Source: Cellulomonas gilvus ATCC 13127 (GTDB lineage Bacteria; Actinomycetota; Actinomycetes; Actinomycetales; Cellulomonadaceae). Taken from it: a DNA stretch of 64,000 nt. The notes under the pieces are model-generated. The model was not told where the DNA came from. It searched no databases and was given only the letters and a program-made list of their open reading frames with translations. A program made the position numbers and the translations under genes. The stretch lies in contig NC_015671.1 of the NCBI RefSeq assembly GCF_000218545.1, forward strand, positions 62,001-126,000, written 5' to 3'. This document shows, in pieces, positions 1 to 6,490 of the stretch. Within the stretch, counting starts at the first letter, position 1. Every line of letters starts with the position of its first letter.

Positions 1-687
1 CCCGTTGATCGTGAACCCGACCGCGCCCCCGGTGCTGCTCCAGATCCGGGGTGCCGCGGTGCCCGTGAGCGTCGCGTTGCCTCCGGTCTTCGTCGCGTAC
101 ACGAACGGCAGGCCGTGCCCGAACGTGGTGCGCAGGCTGCTCGAGCCGTTGCTCCACAACTCGCTCACGGTCCAGTCGGAGTAGCCGTCCACCTTGCCGT
201 CGGCGGACAGGCCCGCGATGCCGAGCCGGAAGTCCTCGGCGTACGAGTAGTGGTACTCGCCCACCCCCGTGGACGTGCCGGAGATGCTGGGCGTCGTGGG
301 GTAGCTGACGCCGAGTCCGTTGGTGAACGCGTGGAACGTCAGCGGGTGCGCCACCAGGTTCTCGGAGATCGAGGCGCAGTCGAACTTGCGCCACAGCAGT
401 GACGTCCACCAGTCGTTGGTGGGGATCGCACCGGCCGGGAAGTTCGTGGTCACGTGCGCCCGCGGGTTGCTGACGGGGGTGTTGTTGCACTCCGTGGGCA
501 CCGCACCGCCGGTGGGCGTGCCCTCGGCGTAGCTGCCGGCACCGACCGTGACGGCCGCTGCGCGTGGAGCGGGCAGCAGGACCGCCTGCACCAGGGAGGC
601 GAGCAGCGCGCCCGCGGCGATCATGGCGACGAGCGCGCGGCGGTCCAGGCGTTGCTGCGCGGGTCTCGGCTCTGCGTGGGCAGACAT
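1..687 (-). CDS. GH81 family endo-beta-1,3-glucanase, N-terminal part (cut by window edge)
   Basis: Only the first 229 codons are present; the gene runs off the left end. Residues 1-45 form a secretion signal: basic start (RRAL), a hydrophobic stretch rich in Ala/Leu/Val, then a PAPRAAA cleavage-type region. The mature part carries the signature of the GH81 N-terminal beta-sandwich: PTNDWWTSLLW followed by NLVAHPLTFHAF and NGLGVSYPTTP. GH81 enzymes cleave beta-1,3-glucans such as laminarin, curdlan and fungal walls, and act outside the cell. The ATG at 687 is the natural start because it opens directly into the signal peptide. The promoter should lie in the region shared with the divergent cupin gene. 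The catalytic residues lie beyond the window and could not be checked. Confidence 0.9.
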   Translation of the reverse strand, partial: MSAHAEPRPAQQRLDRRALVAMIAAGALLASLVQAVLLPAPRAAAVTVGAGSYAEGTPTGGAVPTECNNTPVSNPRAHVTTNFPAGAIPTNDWWTSLLWRKFDCASISENLVAHPLTFHAFTNGLGVSYPTTPSISGTSTGVGEYHYSYAEDFRLGIAGLSADGKVDGYSDWTVSELWSNGSSSLRTTFGHGLPFVYATKTGGNATLTGTAAPRIWSSTGGAVGFTING

Positions 688-929
688 CCGGTCATCTCCG
701 TTCTCAGGGCGCGCAGGAGCGTCGTCCGACGTCCGCGCGCGGCGGGGGGACTGCCGACCCGCGGCGCCGTGCGCCCACCGGGGGCCGGGCCCTCCGGGAG
801 GCAGCGGTGCCTCGTGATCGGTCGTGCGGTCAGCCCCCGTGGCCGGCCTCGTCCTTGAGGCCTATGTCCGTTGACTCGTGTCACTGGGACTGAGGGGTTC
901 AGGTTCACCGCGGACCGGGTGAAAGTCAA
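688..929. other. Divergent intergenic region between GH81 gene and cupin gene
   Basis: No gene seen. Two short dyad symmetries could be operator sites: TGACTCGTGTCA at 872-883, and TTCACC/GGTGAA arms at 904-923 just before the cupin gene. A TTGACT hexamer at 871-876 resembles a -35 box for plus-strand transcription. Neither dyad is long enough to assign a regulator; I do not see the CebR-type palindrome typical of cellulase promoters. Confidence 0.3.
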
Positions 930-953
930 GTGGAGCGGGGCCAGACTGGTCCG

Positions 954-1322
954 ATGGCTCCCGAGACCCCGACCAGCACCCCGACGGATCTGCCCGCGGT
1001 GGCGCGCGCGCTGCTCGACGACGCGCGCTCGTCGGCGCACGGCCGCAGCGCGCAGCTGCTGCTGCACGACGGCGTGCTGCGGCAGACCGCGATCGCGCTG
1101 ACCGCCGGCACCGAGCTCGCCGAGCACAACTCGCCGCACGCCGCGAGCCTGCTGGTCCTCGCGGGCCGGGTGCGCGTCACGGGTCAGGAGGAGGCGACGG
1201 TCGACGAGGGTGTGCTCACGGTGCTCACGCACCAGCGGCACGCCGTCCGCGCGCTCGAGGACGCGGTGTTCCTGCTGACCACCGTCACCGGGCTCGCCGA
1301 CGAGCAGGTCGCCGCCGGCTGA
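954..1322 (+). CDS. Small single-domain cupin protein
   Basis: About 122 residues, nearly all one cupin beta-barrel (HDGVLRQTAIALTAGTELAEHNSPHAASLLVLAGRV region, then GVLTVLTHQRHAVRALEDAVFLLTTV). Metal-binding His/Glu positions of the two cupin motifs are partly visible (ELAEHNSPH; QRHAV). Such proteins are often described as cupin-2 or anti-sigma-like sensor cupins; the ligand here is unknown. ATG 954 is preferred over an upstream GTG at 930, which would add eight residues; neither has a clear Shine-Dalgarno, so the mRNA may be leaderless. The gene ends 4 bp from the convergent RHH gene. Confidence 0.75.
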   Translation: MAPETPTSTPTDLPAVARALLDDARSSAHGRSAQLLLHDGVLRQTAIALTAGTELAEHNSPHAASLLVLAGRVRVTGQEEATVDEGVLTVLTHQRHAVRALEDAVFLLTTVTGLADEQVAAG

Positions 1323-1326
1323 CGGG

Positions 1327-1569
1327 TCACCCGCGTGCGGGCCGTCCGGGCCGCCGGGGTGCCGCCGCGTCGCGCGGCATGCGGCCCGCGTCGCTCAGCG
1401 CGCGGCGCAGCAGCAGGTCGACCTGCGCGTTGAGCGAGCGCAGGTCGTCGGCGGCCCACCGCGCGAGCGCGTCGTGCACCGCGGGGTCGAGCCGCAGCAG
1501 CACGGGCTTGCGCTCGCGACGGGTGGGGGCGTCCCCACCCGCCGCGGCGTCCTGCGGGCGGTCGGTCAC
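1327..1569 (-). CDS. Ribbon-helix-helix (Arc/MetJ-type) DNA-binding protein
   Basis: 80 residues. The core KPVLLRLDPAVHDALARWA then DDLRSLNAQVDLLLRRAL is the beta-strand, helix, Asn/Ser turn and helix of the RHH fold, the same arrangement as in ParD/HicB-type antitoxins. Its ATG overlaps the stop of the SPFH gene by 4 bp (ATGA), so the two are translationally coupled. No toxin gene follows, so I do not call a toxin-antitoxin pair. RHH dimers usually bind tandem short palindromes spaced by about one helical turn, and just such a pair sits in the promoter of this operon (2559-2575), so autoregulation is a fair inference. Confidence 0.75.
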   Translation of the reverse strand: MTDRPQDAAAGGDAPTRRERKPVLLRLDPAVHDALARWAADDLRSLNAQVDLLLRRALSDAGRMPRDAAAPRRPGRPARG

Positions 1570-2519
1570 GCGTACAGGCTGCCGGTGTTGACCACCGGTG
1601 TCGCGCGGCTCTCACCGCACAGCACGACGAGCAGGTTCGAGACCATGGCGGCCCGGCGCTCGTCGTCGAGCGTCACGACGCCGTCCCGCTCGAGGCGCGC
1701 CAGCGCGTCCTCGACCATGGACACCGCACCCTCGACGATCCGCTCGCGTGCCGCGATGATCGCGCCCGCCTGCTGGCGCTGCAGCATCGCCTGGGCGATC
1801 TCGGGCGCGTACGCGAGGTTGGAGATGCGCGCCTCGATGACCTCGATGCCCGCGATGACCACGCGTGCGGCCACCTCGTCGGCGATCTCGCCCGAGACCA
1901 CGTCGGTCGCTCCGCGCAGCGACTGCTCGCCGTCGTCGGCGTGGTCGTACGGGTGCGCCATGGCGACGTGCCGCAGCGCGGACTCGGACTGCACCCGGAC
2001 GAAGTCCGCGTAGTCCTCGACCGCGAACGTGGCCTTGGCCGTGTCCGTGACCTGCCAGACGACGATCGCCGCGATGTTGATCGGGTTGCCGTCGGCGTCG
2101 TTGACCTTGAGCTCGTTGGTCTCGAAGTTGCGGACCCGCACCGAGACGCGCTTGCGCGAGGACAGCGGCGTGGTGAGCGCGAAGCCCGTGCGCCGGATCG
2201 TGCCCAGGTAGCGGCCGAACAGCTGGACCACCTTGGTCTGGCCGGGGTTCACGATCGTCAGGCTGGTCAGGGCGAGCAGCCCGACGAGCATGAGCACACC
2301 GCCGAGCACCCCGAGCGCGGGCGTGTCCTCCGCCGCGACGAACAGCGGGATCGCGCCCCCGATCAGTGCGAGCGACGCGAGCAGGGCCAGCACGGCGGCA
2401 CCGGCGCCGAGCGACCAGGCCGTCTTCTCCTCGATCTCCACCCGGACGCCGCCGTGCCCCACGGGACGGCCGGCGGGCTCGCCACCCTCGGACTCCTGCG
2501 GCACGACGGACTCGGTCAT
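1566..2519 (-). CDS. SPFH/Band 7 (prohibitin-like) membrane protein
   Basis: 317 residues. Two hydrophobic segments (about 35-60 and 66-88) are followed by the SPFH signature IVNPGQTKVVQLFGRYLGTIRRTGF and the typical region with RVSVRVRNFET. A helical, Gln/Ala-rich stretch (MLQRQQAGAIIAARERIVEGA) follows, as in slipin/stomatin-like proteins that form large membrane-bound oligomers. Family members organise membrane microdomains and are often induced by membrane stress. First gene of a two-gene operon with the RHH protein; the start is well placed after GGAGGC-type purines. Close homologues in actinobacteria are commonly paired with a small RHH-type protein (from memory, not searched). Confidence 0.88.
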   Translation of the reverse strand: MTESVVPQESEGGEPAGRPVGHGGVRVEIEEKTAWSLGAGAAVLALLASLALIGGAIPLFVAAEDTPALGVLGGVLMLVGLLALTSLTIVNPGQTKVVQLFGRYLGTIRRTGFALTTPLSSRKRVSVRVRNFETNELKVNDADGNPINIAAIVVWQVTDTAKATFAVEDYADFVRVQSESALRHVAMAHPYDHADDGEQSLRGATDVVSGEIADEVAARVVIAGIEVIEARISNLAYAPEIAQAMLQRQQAGAIIAARERIVEGAVSMVEDALARLERDGVVTLDDERRAAMVSNLLVVLCGESRATPVVNTGSLYA

Positions 2520-2558
2520 GGTGGCCTCCTGGGCATCCGGTGCCCGGCGCGCCCGGGC

Positions 2559-2575
2559 GATATCAAAGTGATATC
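2559..2575. promoter_or_regulatory. Two GATATC palindromes 11 bp apart, putative operator of the SPFH-RHH operon
   Basis: GATATC occurs at 2559-2564 and again at 2570-2575, centre-to-centre 11 bp, that is one helical turn, in a region otherwise nearly all G/C. The sites lie 40-56 bp upstream of the SPFH start. This geometry fits cooperative binding by RHH dimers, the class of protein encoded by the second gene of the operon. Identity of the binder is inference. Confidence 0.5.
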
Positions 2576-2619
2576 ACATTCCAAGGCGCGCCGGGGCGAC
2601 GAGGCCTGGACGGCGCGTG

Positions 2620-2997
2620 TCAGGCGGCGGGGTCGGAGCCGGGCTCGTCGGTCGGCTCCGCGGGGCACGCCGCCAGCGCCGCGGGCAGCGCGGCCGTCAC
2701 CGTGAGGCCCGCGGCGGGCAGCCCCACGAGGACCGCGGAGACCACCTCGGCCCGGGTCGCGCCGTGCCGGACCGCCTGGTCCACGTGGAACGGGATGCCG
2801 CTGTGGTTGCCGACCGCGGCCAGCACCGCGACGTACGCGAGGGCCTGGGTCCGCGCGTCGAGCGCGCTCGCCTGCCCCAGGCCGTCGACGGCCTGCGCCC
2901 AGGCGCGGTGGTGGTCGGGTGCCTGCGTGACGAACGCCTGAACGGCCCCAACGTCCCGCCCGTCCGGCGGCGCCCCGCGTCCTAGACGACCCGGGCG
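2620..2997 (-). CDS. Carboxymuconolactone decarboxylase-like frame without a standard start codon
   Basis: The reading frame from 2997 down to the TGA at 2620-2622 gives protein typical of the AhpD/CMD fold: ALDARTQALAYVAVLAAVG, IPFHVDQAVRHGATRAEV, VVSAVLVGLPAAGLTV. The redox CxxC of AhpD is absent; NHSGIPFH stands at that position. No ATG, GTG or TTG occurs in frame between the upstream stop at 2998-3000 and a GTG at 2826, and starting at 2826 would remove the first half of the domain. The frame begins right at the stop of the upstream DUF202 gene (2982-2984), so it may be read by re-initiation at a rare codon, or it may be a decayed gene. The bounds given are those of the open frame. Confidence 0.55.
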   Translation of the reverse strand, partial: RPGRLGRGAPPDGRDVGAVQAFVTQAPDHHRAWAQAVDGLGQASALDARTQALAYVAVLAAVGNHSGIPFHVDQAVRHGATRAEVVSAVLVGLPAAGLTVTAALPAALAACPAEPTDEPGSDPAA

Positions 2998-3308
2998 TCA
3001 CCCGTCCACAGCACCACCAGCGCGAGCCCGCCCAGCGTCGCGACGATCGCGGTGACGGCCGTGACCAGCCGGCCGGGTGCGGTACTGACGAGCACGTGGT
3101 GACGGGTGGCGCGGGCGACCACGACGACGGTCGCCGTCAGCCCCGCCCCGGCCACGACCCACGACCAGGGGCCGAGCTGCGACCCCAGCAGCCGACCCGC
3201 CGCGAGCGAGCCGGCCGCGGCGCCCAGGCCCGTGCGGCGCCAGGCGAGGCGGGTGCGCTCCCGGGCGAGCCCCGCCGCGGTGGCCCGGGCCGCGTGCCGG
3301 TCGCTCAT
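2982..3308 (-). CDS. DUF202 family small membrane protein (second of a pair)
   Basis: 108 residues. The N-terminal LARERTRLAWRRTGLGAAAGSL is the characteristic charged DUF202 entry motif, followed by two more hydrophobic segments (VVAGAGLTATVVVVA; AVTAIVATLGGLALVVLWT). Function unknown; the yeast relative Vtc1 is a three-helix membrane subunit. Overlaps the preceding DUF202 gene by 4 bp (ATGA), so the pair is co-translated. Both face away from the persulfide operon across a shared intergenic region. Confidence 0.8.
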   Translation of the reverse strand: MSDRHAARATAAGLARERTRLAWRRTGLGAAAGSLAAGRLLGSQLGPWSWVVAGAGLTATVVVVARATRHHVLVSTAPGRLVTAVTAIVATLGGLALVVLWTGDARVV

Positions 3309-3676
3309 GCGACGACCAGCCCGACGAGGACCAGGAGCCCGGCGACCGCGACGCCCACGACCAGGACCGCGAAGCCGCGCGGCCCGGGCAGCCGACGGTG
3401 CTCGCGCATCGCCTTCTCGGTGCGGCCCCACTCCCACCACGCCAGGACGGGCAGCGCGGTGCCGAGCGCGACCAGCAGCGTGGCCGCGGCCAGCCGGAGG
3501 TCGCCGCGTACGGGCAGGTCGAGGGCCTCGAGCGCGACGCCCGCGGCCAGGAGAGCGAGGGCCGTGCGCACCCAGGCGAGGAACGTGCGCTCGTTGGCCA
3601 GCGAGAACCGCGGGTCGGGGTCCTCGCCCGTGGCGTACACGTGCGCGGGGAACCGCCGGTCGGGCGCATCGGTCAT
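3305..3676 (-). CDS. YidH-type DUF202 membrane protein (first of a pair)
   Basis: About 123 residues: MTDAPDRRFPAHVYATGEDPDPRFSL, then the DUF202 core NERTFLAWVRTALALLAAGVALEAL and two further membrane helices. The DPRFSLANERTFLAW block is the YidH hallmark. ATG 3676 is preferred over starts further upstream because the family begins here. The intergenic region to the divergent rhodanese gene contains the CsoR/CstR-type palindrome at 3765-3782, so this pair may be regulated from the same site; that is inference. Confidence 0.82.
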   Translation of the reverse strand: MTDAPDRRFPAHVYATGEDPDPRFSLANERTFLAWVRTALALLAAGVALEALDLPVRGDLRLAAATLLVALGTALPVLAWWEWGRTEKAMREHRRLPGPRGFAVLVVGVAVAGLLVLVGLVVA

Positions 3677-3764
3677 GCCACCCATCGTGGCCGACGGGAC
3701 GGCGGACGTGCGCGGGTCGCACACGCCCAGCGGTGGGCGGCGACGCGCGTCGGGGTTGCCCATT

Positions 3765-3782
3765 GATACCCCGGGGGGTATC
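3765..3782. promoter_or_regulatory. CsoR/CstR-type operator, copy 1
   Basis: Palindrome GATACCCCGGGGGGTATC, 8-bp arms around a 2-bp centre, 25 bp before the rhodanese start. It matches the known CsoR/CstR operator style (AT-flanked C-tract opposing a G-tract). A near-identical site precedes the repressor gene itself (6105-6122). Two copies flanking one repressor and its likely target genes make a self-contained regulon the simplest reading. Confidence 0.75.
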
Positions 3783-3807
3783 GTCATTCCAGACGAGAGG
3801 AGCCGTC

Positions 3808-4212
3808 GTGACCACGACCCCCACGGGCACACCGCCCGCCCGCCCTGCCCGCTCCGTGCGGGACCGCCTGCGAGGACTGCTCCGCGGCACGCCCGCGGAC
3901 GGTTCCCTCACGCACTCCGTCAAGGCCGCGGTCGCGATCGAGCTCGTGGCGCAGGGCGCGACGCTCGTCGACGTGCGGGAGGCCGGCGAGTGGCGCACGG
4001 GGCACGCCCCGCGTGCGGTGCACGTGCCGCTCGGGAAGCTCGGCCAGGGCGCCCGGCGGCTGACCAAGGGGCGGCCCGTCGTCGTCGTGTGCGCGTCCGG
4101 GATGCGGTCGCGCGCCGGTGCCCAGCAGCTGCGCGACCTGGGCTTCCAGGCCACGAGCGTGTCGGGTGGCATGGCCGCGTGGCAGCGCGCCGGCGGGGAG
4201 GTCACGCGATGA
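3808..4212 (+). CDS. Single-domain rhodanese (sulfurtransferase)
   Basis: 134 residues. Rhodanese core LVDVREAGEWRTGHAPRAVHVPL is followed by active-site loop VVVCASGMRSRAG with catalytic Cys95 and by the C-terminal SVSGGMAAWQRAGG. Such enzymes move sulfane sulfur between thiols and carry it as a Cys persulfide in the cytoplasm. The GTG start is chosen for the GAGAGG ribosome site at 3795-3800. The stop overlaps the next gene by 4 bp (ATGA). First gene of the proposed persulfide operon, directly behind operator copy 1. Confidence 0.9.
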   Translation: MTTTPTGTPPARPARSVRDRLRGLLRGTPADGSLTHSVKAAVAIELVAQGATLVDVREAGEWRTGHAPRAVHVPLGKLGQGARRLTKGRPVVVVCASGMRSRAGAQQLRDLGFQATSVSGGMAAWQRAGGEVTR

Positions 4213-5942
4213 CGAGCCCGACGAGCCCGACCAGCCTGACCAGCACCGCCGGCACGCCCCGGCGTGTCGTCGTCGTCGGTGGCGTCGCGGGCGGCATGTC
4301 CGCGGCAGCACGCCTGCGACGCCTCGACGAGACCGCGCACGTCGTCGTCCTCGAGCAGGGCGAGCACGTGTCCTTCGCGAACTGCGGTCTGCCGTACCAC
4401 CTGTCGGGCGAGATCGAGCGCCGCGAGGCGCTCCTCCTGCACACGCCCGAGACGCTCCGTGCGTCGCTCGACCTCGACGTGCGGACCGGGCACCGCGTGA
4501 CCGCGGTGGACCCCGCGTCGCGTGAGGTGGTGGTCGAGTCCGCTGCGGGCACCGCACGGATCGGCTACGACGCGCTGATCCTCGCGCCGGGCGCGGTCGC
4601 GGTGCGGCCCCCCGTGGACGGGCTGGACCACCCGAGCGTGCACACGCTGCGGACGGTCCCCGACGTGGACGCGCTGCGGGCCGTCGTCGACCGGCTGGCG
4701 GCGCAGCGCACCGCGGGCGACGAGCGGGCCCGGGCCGTCGTCGTCGGCGCGGGCTTCATCGGGCTCGAGGCCGTCGAGGCGCTCGTCGCGCGTGGCCTGC
4801 AGGTGCACCTGGTCGAGCTCGCGGACCACGTGCTGCCTCCGCTGGACGCCGAGCTCGCACCGTTGCTGTCCGACGAGCTCGCGGCGCACGGCGTCGACCT
4901 GCACCTGGGCGTGTCCGCGACGTCGGTCGGCGACGACGGCGTGGGCGCGGTGGTGACGCTGTCCGACGGCACGCGCCTGCCCGCCGACCTCGTCGTGGTG
5001 AACGTCGGCGTCCGGCCCGCGACGCAGCTCGCGCGCGACGCGGGGCTCGACCTCGGCCCCACCGGGGCGATCCGCGTGGACGCCGACCAGCGCACGTCCG
5101 ACCCGCACATCTGGGCGGTCGGCGACGCGGTCGAGGTGCAGCACGCGGTCACGGGGCTGGCCGGTCCCGTGCCGCTCGCCGGACCCGCCAACCGGCAGGG
5201 TCGGCGCGCCGCGGACGCGATCTGCGGGCACCGCACCACGCCTCAGGCCCCCGTCCTGGGCACCGCGATCGTGCGCGTGTTCGGGCTGACCGCCGCGACC
5301 ACCGGCGCCAACCAGGCGACGCTGCGCCGCGAGGGCGTGCCGCACGAGGTGGTGCACCTGCACGCGGGCCACCACGCGGGGTACTTCCCCGGCGCCGAGA
5401 CGCTGCACCTGGTGGCGAGCTTCGCGCCCGACGGGCGGCTCCTGGGCGCGCAGGGTGTGGGCCGCGCGGGTGTGGACAAGCGGATCGACGTGCTCGCGAC
5501 CGCACTGCGCGCGGGCTTCACGGCCGACGACCTCGCCGAGCTCGAGCTCGCGTACGCGCCGCCCTACGGATCCGCCAAGGACCCGGTCAACATGCTCGGG
5601 TTCGTCGCGCAGAACGCGCTGGACGGGACCATGCCGCAGTGGCAGGCCGCCGACCTGGACGAGGCGCTGGCGCACACGCTGGTGCTGGACGTCCGCTCCG
5701 CCAAGGAGTTCGCCGACGGCCACGTGCCGGGTGCGCTGAACGTCCCCCACACCGAGCTGCGTACCCGCTTCGCGGAGGTGCGCGACGCGGCCGGCGGCCG
5801 GCCGATCAGCGTGCACTGCGCCAGCGGGATGCGGTCCTACCTGGCCACGCGCATCCTGCGAGGGGGCGGGCTCGACGCGCGCAACCTCTCCGGCGGGTGG
5901 TTCACGCTGCGCGCCGTCCATCCCCACCTGACCACCGCCTGA
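4209..5942 (+). CDS. CoA-disulfide reductase-rhodanese fusion (persulfide reductase type)
   Basis: 577 residues. Residues 19-35 (RRVVVVGGVAGGMSAAA) form the FAD-binding GxGxxG-like fold; SFANCGLPYHLSG holds the single redox Cys59 typical of CoA-disulfide reductases. A second nucleotide-binding fold (VVVGAGFIGLEAVEAL) binds NAD(P)H, and IWAVGDAVEV is the FAD-contacting motif. The last ~110 residues form a rhodanese domain with catalytic Cys537 in HCASGMR. Fusions of this layout reduce CoA-persulfide and polysulfide (Npsr/CdrB type) and occur in sulfide-handling operons. Coupled to the upstream rhodanese by ATGA overlap, consistent with sulfur hand-off between the two. Confidence 0.92.
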   Translation: MTSPTSPTSLTSTAGTPRRVVVVGGVAGGMSAAARLRRLDETAHVVVLEQGEHVSFANCGLPYHLSGEIERREALLLHTPETLRASLDLDVRTGHRVTAVDPASREVVVESAAGTARIGYDALILAPGAVAVRPPVDGLDHPSVHTLRTVPDVDALRAVVDRLAAQRTAGDERARAVVVGAGFIGLEAVEALVARGLQVHLVELADHVLPPLDAELAPLLSDELAAHGVDLHLGVSATSVGDDGVGAVVTLSDGTRLPADLVVVNVGVRPATQLARDAGLDLGPTGAIRVDADQRTSDPHIWAVGDAVEVQHAVTGLAGPVPLAGPANRQGRRAADAICGHRTTPQAPVLGTAIVRVFGLTAATTGANQATLRREGVPHEVVHLHAGHHAGYFPGAETLHLVASFAPDGRLLGAQGVGRAGVDKRIDVLATALRAGFTADDLAELELAYAPPYGSAKDPVNMLGFVAQNALDGTMPQWQAADLDEALAHTLVLDVRSAKEFADGHVPGALNVPHTELRTRFAEVRDAAGGRPISVHCASGMRSYLATRILRGGGLDARNLSGGWFTLRAVHPHLTTA

Positions 5943-5980
5943 CCACCGCCTGACCCGCACGAGAACCCGAGGAGAACCCC

Positions 5981-6097
5981 ATGTGCAGCCCTGCCCGATG
6001 CGCCCGCTGCGGCAAGACGACCTGGACCGGCTGCGGACAGCACGCCGACGAGGTGATGGCGGGTGTCGCGCCCGCCGAGCGGTGCACCTGCCGCTGA
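5981..6097 (+). CDS. 38-residue Cys-rich protein of the persulfide operon
   Basis: ATG at 5981 follows a clear CGAGGAGAA ribosome site with good spacing and opens a 38-codon frame. Six Cys (2, 7, 10, 18, 35, 37) and one His (21) fill it: MCSPARCARCGKTTWTGCGQ, then HADEVMAG and a CTC end. The pattern CxxC-GKTTW-x-GCGxH followed by a C-terminal CxC resembles a small conserved family I recall from actinobacteria and fungi whose function is not known to me; it could bind zinc or act as a thiol/persulfide carrier. It lies 38 bp after the reductase and just before the repressor operator, so likely shares the first transcript. Very short, but codon use and ribosome site support it. Confidence 0.75.
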   Translation: MCSPARCARCGKTTWTGCGQHADEVMAGVAPAERCTCR

Positions 6098-6104
6098 CCC
6101 ACCC

Positions 6105-6122
6105 GGTACCCCACGGGGTACC
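6105..6122. promoter_or_regulatory. CsoR/CstR-type operator, copy 2
   Basis: Palindrome GGTACCCCACGGGGTACC, 8-bp arms around AC, 34 bp before the repressor start. It differs from copy 1 (3765-3782) by a symmetric pair of changes in the arms and in the 2-bp centre, so both fit GRTACCCC-NN-GGGGTAYC. Its place implies autoregulation and a separate promoter for the repressor. Confidence 0.78.
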
Positions 6123-6156
6123 GTCACGCGACGCGACGACGACACGAGGAGACGCG

Positions 6157-6426
6157 ATGCAGCTCGACCCGGCCGAGATGGGCCACGTGACCAACCGCCT
6201 CAAGCGCGCCCACGGCCAGCTCGCGGGCGTGATCCGGATGATCGACGAGGGCCGCGACTGCGAGGACCTGGTCACGCAGCTGTCCGCGGTCTCGCGCGCG
6301 CTGGACCGCGCGGGCTTCGCGATCATCGCGTCGGGCATGAAGCAGTGCATGACGCCGGGCGACGACGGGCAGGAGAGCACGCTCGACGTCGCGAAGCTCG
6401 AGAAGCTGTTCCTCTCGCTCGCGTAG
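6157..6426 (+). CDS. CsoR/CstR/RcnR-family transcriptional repressor (DUF156), probably persulfide-sensing
   Basis: 89 residues, all-helical DUF156 fold: [19 protein letters not shown], then [20 protein letters not shown]. Cys35 and Cys64 match the two thiols shared by the family. The copper ligand His, which in CsoR lies four residues before the second Cys (HLETC), is replaced here by Gly60 (GMKQC). The two Cys without that His are the CstR pattern, which senses persulfides through di- or trisulfide links, not copper. Neighbouring rhodanese and CoA-disulfide reductase genes agree. Start fixed by GAGGA at 6146-6150. NhaA follows 65 bp later on the same strand. Confidence 0.85.
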   Translation: MQLDPAEMGHVTNRLKRAHGQLAGVIRMIDEGRDCEDLVTQLSAVSRALDRAGFAIIASGMKQCMTPGDDGQESTLDVAKLEKLFLSLA

Positions 6427-6490
6427 GGTGGGCGCCGGTGCGCCGGGAAGTCTGGTCGGCAACGTTGCTGCCGACCCCGGAAGGCCCCCC

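Noticed and set aside
1327-2519. RHH gene as antitoxin of a toxin-antitoxin module
   Set aside because: Partner is an SPFH membrane protein of normal length; no toxin-like gene adjoins.
6157-6426. Copper-responsive CsoR with copper export genes
   Set aside because: Copper His is missing and no copper ATPase or chaperone is present; the neighbours handle sulfur.
6428-6490. Earlier GTG start for nhaA
   Set aside because: Would add 21 residues with no ribosome site, whereas GGAAGG precedes the GTG at 6491.
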